A DNA stretch of 35,677 nucleotides, taken from contig NZ_AZGK01000021.1 of the NCBI RefSeq assembly GCF_001435315.1, positions 1 to 35,677 on the forward strand, in the 5' to 3' direction. Made by a program: the position numbers and the translations under genes. Positions 14,742 to 22,922 of this stretch are shown one piece after another. The notes beneath the pieces were generated by a model. It worked only from the letters and a program-made list of their open reading frames with translations. It had not been told where the DNA came from and ran no database searches. Positions within the stretch are counted from its first letter, which is position 1; every line of letters starts with the position of its first letter. Source of the DNA: Lentilactobacillus parabuchneri DSM 5707 = NBRC 107865 (GTDB lineage: Bacteria; Bacillota; Bacilli; Lactobacillales; Lactobacillaceae).

Positions 14742-14847
14742 TTTATATACCACCTTATAGTTGTTCGATTATTGCTACACGTTCATCGTATCATACACGT
14801 GGTTACATTTGCAGTACTTCTGGACGGATTTAATGATTTACTAGGCT

Positions 14848-15393
14848 TTACATCTGTAATTTGTCATCATCCCAGTTCTGTTGAGCGTGTATCTTGTTGA
14901 TAATTTGCTGATACCCGTTAGGTCCAAGTTTTAATTGAATTAATTGCTTGTGATCTTCAATGATTTTCACCAAGAAATACGGGTGCAGTAACATCCTCAA
15001 CAAATTATCCTGAATTTCTGATTGAAGTATAACGCCATTTTCAATTTCTGAAAGCGTGCTGTAACTGATTCCCAATATGGCCGACGTCTCTCGTAAACTA
15101 AAGTTTAGTTTCTGTCGAATTTTTTTAATGTGTTCCGGAGACAAAAATCCCACTTTGTCGCGATAAACACAATAATCAGATTTCAAGTTAACATCCGGAT
15201 CATCAAAAGGCACTTCATAGTTCTGAGGATTCTCTGGACTTTTACCGTCTTGAACCAAGTACGTATGTTGGTTGATAAAATTGAGCTTTCGAATAGTGAC
15301 CGATTCGTTGAGTGTAATTTCCTGGTAGTCAATCCTTTGATCTGAAAAAGGGTCGTATTCGCTCACCTTAGATTTAATTGTAATTTTGCTCAT
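14848..15393 (-). CDS. MqsA-like antitoxin with helix-turn-helix domain
   Basis: A 181-aa protein. Residues about 84-140 are an XRE/MqsA-type domain (SPEHIKKIRQKLNFSLRETS, ILGISYSTLSEIENG, LLRMLLHPYFL). The N-terminal 80 residues lack the paired CxxC zinc motifs of classical MqsA (only one Cys, at 75). The C-terminal tail 150-181 (QLIQLKLGPNGYQQIINKIH, then acidic) extends past the DNA-binding domain, where TAC antitoxins carry a chaperone-addiction segment. ATG 15393 follows GGGAGG, 16 nt after the toxin stop. It probably represses the operon by binding the inverted repeats at 15825-15872. Confidence 0.7.
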   Translation of the reverse strand: MSKITIKSKVSEYDPFSDQRIDYQEITLNESVTIRKLNFINQHTYLVQDGKSPENPQNYEVPFDDPDVNLKSDYCVYRDKVGFLSPEHIKKIRQKLNFSLRETSAILGISYSTLSEIENGVILQSEIQDNLLRMLLHPYFLVKIIEDHKQLIQLKLGPNGYQQIINKIHAQQNWDDDKLQM

Positions 15394-15409
15394 TCTATTT
15401 GCCTCCCAA

Positions 15410-15811
15410 TCAGTAAAGATCCATGAAATTATTTAGGCCCGGTTTGTCCGATTCATGAAAAGATTCAAACACGATAAACTGTCGTCCATGTCTCACAATA
15501 AACGAAAACTTGATATACATACTCGAATCATAAAGTGGAACCAAAAAGTCAAAAATAACGCCATCAGGTTGGCCCGGAAAATAGCTCTTTGAAGGGCCTC
15601 TGAATTTTACATCTTTCGAGGTTGTTAATGCCTCAACAGAATCTGCCAATGCCTTTTGAAAAGTAATACCATGTTGTCGGAAATACGTTTCTGTCTTTTT
15701 CGAATGAAGCTCATATTCATTGTTTCCGGGACGCATTCGAATTTCTCCATGTTGAAAAGCAATTTCGATTTGTTTGATCGCAAGCTTCGCATAAGAACTG
15801 TTGAACTGCAC
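15410..15811 (-). CDS. Putative MqsR-like toxin of the TAC-type module
   Basis: A 133-aa protein with a helical N-terminus (YAKLAIKQIEIAFQHGEIRM) and a C-terminal sheet in the MqsR/RelE style: VIFDFLVPLYDSSMYIKFSFIV, then FIVFESFHE. The order is helix, then strands ending in a basic or acidic SFxE motif, as in MqsR (VSFKEK). Classical MqsR is about 98 aa, so this protein is longer. The identification rests on position before the antitoxin and on weak fold similarity. It is first in the operon with GTG at 15811 after a modest AGGCGG. MqsR cleaves mRNA, but the activity here is an inference. Confidence 0.5.
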   Translation of the reverse strand: MQFNSSYAKLAIKQIEIAFQHGEIRMRPGNNEYELHSKKTETYFRQHGITFQKALADSVEALTTSKDVKFRGPSKSYFPGQPDGVIFDFLVPLYDSSMYIKFSFIVRHGRQFIVFESFHESDKPGLNNFMDLY

Positions 15812-15824
15812 GTGAAATACCGCC

Positions 15825-15873
15825 TGTTACTGTAGAGTAACATTATCGTATCATCTGTGCTAACACTTAGCAA
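15825..15873 (-). promoter_or_regulatory. TAC-type operon promoter with two inverted repeats
   Basis: Reverse strand: -35 TTGCTA (15873-15868), 17-nt spacer, -10 TACGAT (15850-15845). TGCTAA-CAC-TTAGCA (15858-15872) overlaps the -35 and spacer. TGTTACT-GTAG-AGTAACA (15825-15842) lies just downstream of the -10. Both are perfect, and the positions fit autorepression by the antitoxin. Confidence 0.7.
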
Positions 15874-16001
15874 CTAATTTGTGCCTTTTTATGTGCCATT
15901 GAAAGCTCAAAATCATCACCCTCTCAATCTAATTAGAATTCTCCGCCAATTTGTCATATCATAGATAAGAACAATTTAAAATAATTCAATGGAGTTGAAT
16001 C

Positions 16002-16373
16002 ATGACAATTACTGAAATGATGGCTGAAATTAAGTCATATCAAGAAAAGTTAAATCTGAATGACGATTATTTGTTTAACATCGTGGAGTTTACTCCGGAT
16101 GAAGTCCAGGCTTTCCGCGCGCAAAAAGCACCTGAAAGTGCCTACCAACAAACCTTGACGCAGATTCAGCGGTTGTACTTACTGAGTTTGTCACCTAAGG
16201 AATTGATTGACCGCATCAATGTCGCCCGTGAAAAGGCCGGCTTTTCGGAAGCTGACGCCTTCAGGACAATGGGGATTGGTGATGATCAACTCGCAGATTT
16301 TAAAAACGGCGCGCTGCCAACCATGAACTATGTGACCGGGCTCAATGCGTTACAAAGTGCGGCTGAAAATTAG
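16002..16373 (+). CDS. Hypothetical protein with tandem helical halves
   Basis: A 123-aa protein that I do not recognise. It looks like two similar all-helical halves, IKSYQEKLNLNDDYLFNIVEFTPDEVQAF and INVAREKAGFSEADAFRTMGIGDDQLADF, each with the spacing of an XRE-type helix-turn-helix. A regulatory role is possible but unproved. ATG 16002 has GGAG at 10 nt. It is divergent from the toxin operon and ends at an intrinsic terminator. Confidence 0.65.
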   Translation: MTITEMMAEIKSYQEKLNLNDDYLFNIVEFTPDEVQAFRAQKAPESAYQQTLTQIQRLYLLSLSPKELIDRINVAREKAGFSEADAFRTMGIGDDQLADFKNGALPTMNYVTGLNALQSAAEN

Positions 16374-16381
16374 AGATAGTA

Positions 16382-16422
16382 AGGGGCTGTGACAAAACAG
16401 CTAGTTTTGCCGACAGCCCCCT
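16382..16422 (+). terminator. Intrinsic terminator with GACAAAAC/GTTTTGCCGAC core
   Basis: AGGGGCTGT pairs with ACAGCCCCCT outside, CAAAAC with GTTTTG inside. The same inner core with another outer stem recurs at 26408-26443. Confidence 0.8.
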
Positions 16423-16464
16423 ACTTTTCCATTTTATATATAGTTGAAACGTGTGTCAGTACGC

Positions 16465-17112
16465 TTATTTTTTCGCAAACGACACCGCTTCAATAATCGC
16501 CGTCAAATCCTGATTGATCCGTTTAGTCACGTCCGAAATGAGATGATACTGATCGGACTTCATGACTTCCTTTAATCGCAGCTCAACGGTTTGGGCCTCA
16601 TCTTTTGGAAAAATCTGCCGAATCAGCCCCGAATTGACCAGCAAAATCGCCAGCATGGAATTTTGTTCGGAAGGTTCATTTTTGGAAACCGCGTCGCTAT
16701 ACAATTCCTTTAAGATCCGATCGGTCAATGTTTGATTGTCATAGTAGGTCTTATGGTCTTCTTCAAGATAGCCATCCTTAACCAGCGAATCACACACCGC
16801 TTGGGCAATCCTGGTAATTCGTCGTTTACGAACCGATAAAACGGCATCCCGGACATAGTTGTTAACGGATTGCGGCTGGCTTTTTTTGATGTCCTCGGTG
16901 ATCGGCACCAGGTAATCCTTGGGCGCCTTGTTGACTGGCGCAATGACCATCCGATTGGCCGGTGTGAGTGCCATTGTCCCATCACGCAGCAGCTCGACAA
17001 TTTCCGATAGTAACAAGCACGCCGCTACTTTCCGCTCCTTAAACGCACTGACTTTTGGCTTTTGATTTAACACACATAACACGAACTCCTGGGTATAATT
17101 TAACCCTTTCAT
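16465..17112 (-). CDS. Hypothetical protein, possibly GPP34-like
   Basis: A 215-aa predicted all-helical, soluble protein. The start YTQEFVLCVLNQ...RKVAACLLLSEIVELLRDGTMAL and the repeated VRKRRITRIAQAVCDSLVKDGYL pattern recall GPP34 (Golgi phosphoprotein 3-like) proteins of bacteria, but the match is weak and from memory. ATG 17112 follows GAGGGGGG; the frame can also start at TTG 17136. Monocistronic. Confidence 0.55.
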   Translation of the reverse strand: MKGLNYTQEFVLCVLNQKPKVSAFKERKVAACLLLSEIVELLRDGTMALTPANRMVIAPVNKAPKDYLVPITEDIKKSQPQSVNNYVRDAVLSVRKRRITRIAQAVCDSLVKDGYLEEDHKTYYDNQTLTDRILKELYSDAVSKNEPSEQNSMLAILLVNSGLIRQIFPKDEAQTVELRLKEVMKSDQYHLISDVTKRINQDLTAIIEAVSFAKK

Positions 17113-17251
17113 GGCGACGACCCCCCTCGGCTTCAAAGTTATCTCTACCTAAAAAATAGCGTATTTACCGTGGCTTATCAAGAAATTACTTTTATTTTTC
17201 CAAAAGGAACTACTATACTAAATCATAGAAACAATTGAGGAGGAACTTACT

Positions 17252-17602
17252 GTGCTTTATGTCAATATTCATTTAATTTCTTGGATTTTATTAATTATTA
17301 CGGCCGCATTAGCCTTTATATTAAAAGATAAGCTCGCTACGATTTTCATGATGATCACCCGAGTTGTTTACATCCCAATTTTAGTTTCCGGCTTTATGCT
17401 GGCACTGTTCCGGGTCCCACGTGATCCAGTCTTAGGCAGTCTCAAGGTGATTTTGGGGTTAGCCGTCATCGCCCTTTTGGAAATCGGCTTTGCACGCAAA
17501 AATCATCACAATTTATCAGCCAACATCATTTGGACATTGGTCATCGTCTTTGCATTAACTAGTGTTCTGGGATTGTATTTGGCTAATTGGTACTTCTTTT
17601 AA
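17252..17602 (+). CDS. DUF1516/YisL family membrane protein
   Basis: A 116-aa protein with four hydrophobic segments: residues 2-22, 30-50 (MMITRVVYIPILVSGFML), 60-80 and 92-112, typical of DUF1516 (YisL). GTG 17252 has a strong GAGGAGG. A -10 TATACT lies about 35 nt upstream of it. Monocistronic with a strong terminator. Function unknown. Confidence 0.85.
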   Translation: MLYVNIHLISWILLIITAALAFILKDKLATIFMMITRVVYIPILVSGFMLALFRVPRDPVLGSLKVILGLAVIALLEIGFARKNHHNLSANIIWTLVIVFALTSVLGLYLANWYFF

Positions 17603-17621
17603 ATAGCCATTTAGGAATGAG

Positions 17622-17658
17622 GGCGGACAACGCGAAAACGTTTTGTCCGCCTTTTTTT
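17622..17658 (+). terminator. Intrinsic terminator
   Basis: GGCGGACAA (17622-17630) pairs with TTGTCCGCC (17643-17651), followed by seven T. Confidence 0.9.
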
Positions 17659-17763
17659 GCTCAAATATGAGTCCTGGCCGAGTCAAAAACAAAATAGCAG
17701 CTTTAGTCTACGGTCATTATTTTTCACAGTCTCAATAACTATCACTTTTCAATTATATGCATA

Positions 17764-17791
17764 TTGTTTTTGCGTGATATGATGTTATACT
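17764..17791 (+). promoter_or_regulatory. Promoter of the metalloprotease gene
   Basis: -35 TTGTTT (17764-17769), 16-nt spacer, -10 TATACT (17786-17791). It lies within the extended reading frame, which supports the ATG at 17866 as the true start. Confidence 0.6.
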
Positions 17792-17865
17792 TATTTATTG
17801 ATAGCAAGTCGATCGTTGGGGGCAAGGTTGATGAGCTAAATATTGTTCATTATGGAGCGCAGAGT

Positions 17866-18597
17866 ATGGATAAATTCGCTAAACAGTTACTGATGATCTT
17901 GACAATATGCACATCCTTGCTGGCGTCTGTTGCCTTCAGTTCAAACATCGCCAAAGCTGAACCGACGATCAATACGGTCATCGAGTATTCGAAGCGGGCC
18001 AATTCACGCAAGCCCAAGCGTCAACCCGTTAAACAGCCGAAAAATCCGACTCAACTTACGGCTGACGACAAAAGTTCTGACACCAGCCCGCAACCGGTGT
18101 TGGAACAATCGGCAGCCCCATCCCCACAAGTAACACCAACACCCGCGAAATACCGTTGGGCAGATAAGACAATTACATACAAGGTTGACACCTCGTCCAA
18201 CTATTACCAAAACATTTGGAAACTGGCGGTCAATCAATGGAATCAAACAAACGTGGTCAACTTAGTCGAGGTGTACTCTGCCAAGCCCGATATTACCCTG
18301 ACTGTTGAGGATACCGATAACCTTCAGTACGCTGGCATGACGACACTTCACTACGACAACTCCCGGATAAACGGCTTGTTTACCTTGGGCCCGACCACGG
18401 CAACGATTTATGCCAATAACTGTTCCTTGTTCCAGTACACAACCACAGAAAAAATCCACGTTGCCGAACATGAGCTGGGGCATGCTTTGGGATTGCAGCA
18501 TTCATCTTCACCGGACAGTATCATGTCCCCCACCGTTTGCGATAACGATATTTCCGCAGGCGACGTTGCCGGCTTGGCTGCAGCTTATCCATCATAA
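17866..18597 (+). CDS. Secreted matrixin-type zinc metalloprotease
   Basis: A 243-aa secreted protease. The signal peptide is KQLLMILTICTSLLASVAFS with cleavage after AKA (residues 31-33). A basic and Pro/Gln-rich linker (50-100) comes next, then the catalytic domain. The zinc motif HELGHALGLQH has all three His and the Glu base, followed by the Met-turn SIMSP: a metzincin of the matrixin (M10) type. Start ATG 17866 has GGAG upstream. A promoter lies at 17764-17791 and a strong terminator follows. Substrate unknown; such enzymes in lactobacilli are predicted extracellular. Confidence 0.85.
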   Translation: MDKFAKQLLMILTICTSLLASVAFSSNIAKAEPTINTVIEYSKRANSRKPKRQPVKQPKNPTQLTADDKSSDTSPQPVLEQSAAPSPQVTPTPAKYRWADKTITYKVDTSSNYYQNIWKLAVNQWNQTNVVNLVEVYSAKPDITLTVEDTDNLQYAGMTTLHYDNSRINGLFTLGPTTATIYANNCSLFQYTTTEKIHVAEHELGHALGLQHSSSPDSIMSPTVCDNDISAGDVAGLAAAYPS

Positions 18598-18607
18598 AAG
18601 TGATCTA

Positions 18608-18641
18608 AAAACCCGCGAGCAATTGAATGCTCGCGGGTTTT
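18608..18641. terminator. Bidirectional terminator
   Basis: AAAACCCGCGAGCA pairs with TGCTCGCGGGTTTT around six bases. It serves the protease gene and possibly the gene at 18706-20280. Confidence 0.85.
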
Positions 18642-18705
18642 GTGTCGCATGTGGCGCTGAACTGAAACGTGTTTAACACATTATCGCCAATTCTGAATGA
18701 TTTTA

Positions 18706-20280
18706 TTAATTCAACGGCTCAGTCGATTGCATCAACTCAGGTGGCCACAATGCTAACAAGTAGCCGTAACCATCTTGGTCAAACGCCAAGCTTTCGAATT
18801 CACGTCCGGAATTGAAGGCTTGATAGTGAATATCGTCAGCGGAGAAGTTACCGCTTTGAACACCTGATGTTGGCACTGAAGTCAAGATATCATCAGAAAC
18901 GAAGTAGAGGCGGTTGTTTGCCGGGTTGACTGCAACCCCTTGGTTCGTTGATCCACCACGTTTGCCGACCATAGATGATGAAGCTTGGAAGCTAACACCA
19001 TTTTCGTCGAGGCGTCCGTAGAAGAACATGTAACCGCCGTTGAGCTTACGTCCCCAATAAGCATTACCATTCTTGTCAAATGCCAATGTGTGCAATTGAA
19101 GGTTGGCAGAATCGCCGTGGTACATCTTGAAGTTGTATTCACGGATTGGTTTCAACGTGTTTGGGTCCATTTCGAGAACCGTGTTGTTATCATCACGCGA
19201 AGCAAGGTCGGTCAAAGTGTTGTCTTCGGCCAGGTAGATGTGCTTGTTCTGTGGGTTGTATGACAATGTTTGACCATGGCCAATATCAACTTCTGGAGAC
19301 AATTGCGCTGTTTGGGCAATGTCAACGTACTTAAACATGTCAGGATTTTGTGCCTTGGCATCGTCGATTTGTCCTTGATAAGTATCAATCTGTGATTGAA
19401 TGCTGCTAATTTTGGTGTTGTACTTGGCAATCTTAGCCTTGTGCATCTTGTAAGACTTCATCCAACGCGCCATCTTGGCTGTGGCTGTCTTAACCGTCTT
19501 CTTAGCTTTTTGACGGGTATTGTATGAATACCTGTAAGATTTGGCAATCTTTTGGTACTTGGCCTTCTTGCTCTTCCAGCTGTAGTACCACTTTTGAGCA
19601 TTCTTCATGTAGTTGTTCTGGTTATTTTGCCATGACTTATTCTGGTTCAACGTCGTGGTCAATGTTTGAACCTTATCAAATGCGCCTTGTAATTGCGCGT
19701 TGACTTGGTTGTATTCATCGTTATGTGCCTGCCCGTCGGTCGTGTACGGGTTAAAGTAATCAAATGCCCGCCATAACAGTAAAACGTCAGAGCCGACACC
19801 TAATTGCTGTAACTTGGCCATATTGAACTTAACGATCGCACCCTGGTTGGTGTTGGTACCGTTTGATTCAATAAAGTAAATGTTGCCGTCACCATCCAAC
19901 GTGACACTTTGGAAGTTACCATGTTGGAAGTTGGAAACGTTGAAGCCATCCGGCAGGAAGAATTTAGTCTTGAATGTATTGGTTTGAGAACTTCCGGCAA
20001 TCGTATTGTATGAATTACCGTAGTTGTAACCAGTTGGATCCAATGAATACTTCGTATACTTCTTACTTGTGTTCCCCGCTGGTGTCGAATTATTGACGAC
20101 GTTCAACGAATTTTCGTTGTAGTCTTTTAAAACGTTACCAGAATTAACCTGCGGTATCGATCCTGCTGTTCCAGGATTGACGATCACATCGGCACTGGCA
20201 GTTGGTGCCGCAACACCAAACAAACCAGCGGACACGAATAGAAACGCCGCCGCAACGGCTAACTTAAAATGTCCCTTCAT
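18706..20280 (-). CDS. Secreted beta-propeller-like protein with coiled-coil insertion
   Basis: A 524-aa secreted protein. The signal peptide is FKLAVAAAFLFVSAGLFGVAA with cleavage near ASA (28-30). Residues about 60-190 and 320-515 carry propeller-like blades: FQSVTLDGDGNIYFIES, TLAFDKNGNAYWGR, GVAVNPANNRLYFVSDD, ESLAFDQDGYGYLLAL. Between them (about 195-310) is a Lys/Tyr/Trp-rich alpha-helical coiled coil (NNYMKNAQKWYYSWKSKKAK, AKMARWMKSYKMHKAKI, ISSIQSQIDTYQGQIDDAKA). There is no anchor motif. ATG 20280 follows GGGGTGAG. The product is not assigned to a named family. Confidence 0.75.
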   Translation of the reverse strand: MKGHFKLAVAAAFLFVSAGLFGVAAPTASADVIVNPGTAGSIPQVNSGNVLKDYNENSLNVVNNSTPAGNTSKKYTKYSLDPTGYNYGNSYNTIAGSSQTNTFKTKFFLPDGFNVSNFQHGNFQSVTLDGDGNIYFIESNGTNTNQGAIVKFNMAKLQQLGVGSDVLLLWRAFDYFNPYTTDGQAHNDEYNQVNAQLQGAFDKVQTLTTTLNQNKSWQNNQNNYMKNAQKWYYSWKSKKAKYQKIAKSYRYSYNTRQKAKKTVKTATAKMARWMKSYKMHKAKIAKYNTKISSIQSQIDTYQGQIDDAKAQNPDMFKYVDIAQTAQLSPEVDIGHGQTLSYNPQNKHIYLAEDNTLTDLASRDDNNTVLEMDPNTLKPIREYNFKMYHGDSANLQLHTLAFDKNGNAYWGRKLNGGYMFFYGRLDENGVSFQASSSMVGKRGGSTNQGVAVNPANNRLYFVSDDILTSVPTSGVQSGNFSADDIHYQAFNSGREFESLAFDQDGYGYLLALWPPELMQSTEPLN

Positions 20281-20387
20281 TCAATCTCACCCCAAATTTA
20301 ATTATTAGAAACTTAATACGTGTACATATCCATTAAAACGACTTTCCGTGAAAATCACAAGTCTTATGACTGGATTTTATCCAAACC

Positions 20388-20405
20388 TAACAATTGTAAT
20401 TGTTA
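20388..20405. promoter_or_regulatory. Palindrome between two divergent secreted-protein genes
   Basis: TAACAATT-GT-AATTGTTA, a perfect inverted repeat with 8-bp arms. It lies between a -10-like TATAAT on the reverse strand (about 20432) and both genes. It could be an operator for either. The regulator is unknown. Confidence 0.5.
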
Positions 20406-20525
20406 AGTAATATTGTTTTCAGACCATATTATACATATTTGATACCCAATTTTTACACTTATTTTACATCACTGCGGTACTCTTTAGGTGTTGATACAGA
20501 CGGATCATTCTGAGGAGCGATCATC

Positions 20526-21017
20526 ATGAAGAAGTCTTCGATTACGATTATTTTAACATTACTGTTTGTCGCCACAATCGGCATTCCCGGGGTCGTCTCA
20601 CACCGCCGAAATGATGCCTCGGCTTCCAACCCCAACGAAGTTTCCAAATCGTTTCGGGGAACTTGGTATGGCAATCAAGCCGACATTTATTTTGGTAAGC
20701 ACAGCGTCAGTTATCATTCCGACCAAACATTTTATGAACGGTCCGGTAATTATTTTGTCTTCGGACCAACCTCGACAAAAGATTGGCGCGCATTTGGGAC
20801 ACCAAACACCAGTGATGTTAATTTAGCCAGGGTCACGAATCAGGATGTCGCTGGATTCGTCCAGCCGGTATTGGAAACTTACAAGGGCAATCCGCATTCT
20901 TCCGGTCCCTACAAAGTCTATTACTACACCCGAAACAGCACCGACGTCATGAAGACGATGACAGGCGAGGTCGACCGCCTGCCTAAGGCCAATGTTGAAG
21001 GCTTCAATATGGAATAA
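20526..21017 (+). CDS. Hypothetical secreted or membrane-anchored protein
   Basis: A 163-aa protein. Residues 5-24 are hydrophobic (ITIILTLLFVATIGIPGVV), a signal peptide or anchor. The mature part has RGTWYGNQADIYFGKHSVSY, typical of small lactobacillus extracellular proteins that begin with a GTWYG motif. No lipobox Cys. ATG 20526 has GAGGAG. Monocistronic. Function unknown. Confidence 0.75.
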   Translation: MKKSSITIILTLLFVATIGIPGVVSHRRNDASASNPNEVSKSFRGTWYGNQADIYFGKHSVSYHSDQTFYERSGNYFVFGPTSTKDWRAFGTPNTSDVNLARVTNQDVAGFVQPVLETYKGNPHSSGPYKVYYYTRNSTDVMKTMTGEVDRLPKANVEGFNME

Positions 21018-21077
21018 GTATCGTCATTTAAACACCAGCCAGCAGCCGGAAGAAAAGCAGCCTCCTGCCATAAAAAC

Positions 21078-21117
21078 AAATTAGCCAATCATCCAAACCA
21101 GGATGGTTGGCTAATTT
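21078..21117. terminator. Bidirectional terminator
   Basis: AAATTAGCCAATCATCC pairs perfectly with GGATGGTTGGCTAATTT. It serves the gene at 20526-21017 and thiE. Confidence 0.95.
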
Positions 21118-21131
21118 ATTTATCCCATATG

Positions 21132-21788
21132 TTATTTCTTAAACGTCTCATTCATCACTTGAACGGTTCGAAAGACATCGTCACTCTGGGCGATCATCGA
21201 AATGACCGACACGCCGGAAACCCCGGTTTTTGGCAGCTCGACAATGTTTTCTTCCGTAATGCCGCCAATGGCAACGACTGGGAGCTTGCTTTCTTTGACC
21301 AGCGTTGCCAGGCCGTTAACCCCGATGACCGGATCGGCGTCCGCTTTTGAACCAGTCGGAAAGACCGGCCCGCTGCCAATATAACTGATTCCGGCAGTCT
21401 GGTTGGCAATGTCGACTTGTTCCTTAGTGTCACAGGACAGCCCAACAAACATGGTGCTGTCCACCTGGTCGATGACTTTTCCAACCCGCTCATCTTTTTG
21501 GCCAACATGTACCCCGTCTGCCTTGGTCTTAATGGCTAAGTCCACGTCGTCGTCAACGATAAATGGAATTTCGTAATCGGCACACATGTCACGCAAATCG
21601 GCTGCTAGTTGGTCTCGTTTTTCTCCGCTTAACGAGCCCGGTCCCTTCTCACGATACTGAAAGGCAGTGATGCCAGCTTCCATGGCTTGTTTGGCAACTT
21701 CTTGGAGGGTTTTGGTTGGATCTTTGATATCTTGCGTTCCGGCAATAAAATAGCTTCGTAACATCCCTGATTCAAATTTCAGCCCCAT
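21132..21788 (-). CDS. thiE: Thiamine-phosphate synthase
   Basis: A 218-aa enzyme that joins HMP-PP and HET-P to thiamine phosphate. Motifs: FQYREKG (pyrimidine site), FIVDDDVDLAIKTKADGVHVGQKD, SYIGSGPVFPTGSKADADP (phosphate loop) and LPVVAIGGI near the C-terminus. ATG 21788 comes one base after the thiD stop, with AAGGAG in the thiD end at a slightly long distance; ATG 21764 is an alternative. It is last in the thiMDE operon. Confidence 0.92.
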   Translation of the reverse strand: MGLKFESGMLRSYFIAGTQDIKDPTKTLQEVAKQAMEAGITAFQYREKGPGSLSGEKRDQLAADLRDMCADYEIPFIVDDDVDLAIKTKADGVHVGQKDERVGKVIDQVDSTMFVGLSCDTKEQVDIANQTAGISYIGSGPVFPTGSKADADPVIGVNGLATLVKESKLPVVAIGGITEENIVELPKTGVSGVSVISMIAQSDDVFRTVQVMNETFKK

Positions 21789-21789
21789 G

Positions 21790-22605
21790 CTAATCACCGT
21801 CTCCTTCAAAGGTTGCCCAGTGGTTCAATGGTCCGTGCCCATGGCCGACTTGAATCCCGTTGGCAATGGTTGCTTGAACGTATTTCTTACCAATCCGAAT
21901 GGCGGTTTCGACGTCTTTTCCCTTGGCAATTTCAGCCGTGATGCACGAGGACAACGTATCGCCGGTTCCATGAGTCCGCACGGTATCAATTCGAGGCGAG
22001 CTGACCCAAAACGATTTGCCATCCTCAAGTAAAATAAAGTCTGATGATTCAGCGGATTCGGTCTGGTGGCCACCCTTGATTAAAACGTTCTTAACGCCTA
22101 AATCCTGGAGCTTCTTAGCGGCTTCAATCATTTGATCCTTGTCTTCAATCTTCATACCGGTCAGTTCTTCTGCTTCAGGCAAATTGGGCGTTAAAATATC
22201 AGCCAACGGCAGTAATTCTTCTCTCACGGTATTAATGGCATCTTCGGAAAGTAGGCGGGCACCGCCCTTGGCAACCATGACCGGGTCAACCGTTAAGGTG
22301 CCGAGGTCGTACTTTTTCAGGTTGGCAACAACGGCTTCAACGGTTGCCACATCAGCTAACATTCCTGTTTTACATGCCCGAATCTTTAAATCTGAAGCTA
22401 CTGAAGCAAATTGCTCATCAATGAGTTTCTTTGGAATTGGCATGAAGTCTTGCACGCCAATTGTATTTTGTGCGGTCACCGCAACAATGACCGCTGCAGA
22501 AAAGACGTGGCGCATTTGCATCGTCTTGATGTCGGCCATCACACCGGCACCACCGCCACTATCCGTTCCAGCAATCGTCAATGTTTGAATTGTTTCGTTA
22601 ACCAT
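21790..22605 (-). CDS. thiD: Hydroxymethylpyrimidine (phosphate) kinase
   Basis: A 271-aa ribokinase-fold enzyme that phosphorylates HMP and HMP-P. Motifs: TIAGTDSGGGAGVMADIKTM, VTAQNTIGV, VDPVMVAKGG, LTPNLPEAEEL and THGTGDTLSS. The anion-hole residue is Asp216; most ThiD proteins have Cys here (GTGCTLS). ATG 22605 has TAGGAGG. It is separated from thiM by 317 nt holding repeat E2, so a promoter of its own cannot be excluded. Confidence 0.93.
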   Translation of the reverse strand: MVNETIQTLTIAGTDSGGGAGVMADIKTMQMRHVFSAAVIVAVTAQNTIGVQDFMPIPKKLIDEQFASVASDLKIRACKTGMLADVATVEAVVANLKKYDLGTLTVDPVMVAKGGARLLSEDAINTVREELLPLADILTPNLPEAEELTGMKIEDKDQMIEAAKKLQDLGVKNVLIKGGHQTESAESSDFILLEDGKSFWVSSPRIDTVRTHGTGDTLSSCITAEIAKGKDVETAIRIGKKYVQATIANGIQVGHGHGPLNHWATFEGDGD

Positions 22606-22685
22606 GATTTTTTAGTCCTCCTAATTTTTGTGTGGGGTTTGTTAAATATGCTTGAAGTTGTCTGGTTCAGTGCTGTCGCTCTCAT

Positions 22686-22815
22686 GCTACTTGGTTTGAA
22701 CGTGCTCCGACGACCGTAAACGAAGTGCAACGTCTAGCCTACTGGCGCGAACCAACTTTGACGCAAAATCGCGTGAGGTTTCTCCCCTGCTACCTAGATT
22801 AAACGTGCTCCGACG
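22686..22815 (+). repeat. Repeat modules ahead of element E2
   Basis: Two copies of GCTAC(T/C)TxGxTTxAACGTG + CTCCGACG (from 22686 and from 22789) flank a stretch with TAAACGAAGTGCAACGTCTAG and CGAACCAACTTT, both related to the E1 locus. These lie between thiM and thiD. Confidence 0.7.
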
Positions 22816-22913
22816 CAACTGACGCTAACTTCTAAGACAACTTTAATCGAAGCCCCAAACCCAGGGACTTCAATCAAAGTTATCTTAGAAACCGCGTCAC
22901 CCGTTGCTCGTCG
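22811..22913 (+). repeat. Nested inverted-repeat element E2
   Basis: A 103-bp element. Outer CGACGCAAC pairs with GTTGCTCGTCG, middle TGACGC with GCGTCA, and inner TTCTAAGA.AACTTT.AT.GAAG.CCC with GGG.CTTC.AT.AAAGTT.TCTTAGAA. It ends 10 bp before the thiM stop. Confidence 0.85.
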
Positions 22914-22922
22914 CACTCTGCC

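Noticed and set aside
17631-17646. cre-like GAAAACGTTTTGT
   Set aside because: It is the loop and stem of a strong terminator after the DUF1516 gene, not upstream of any gene.
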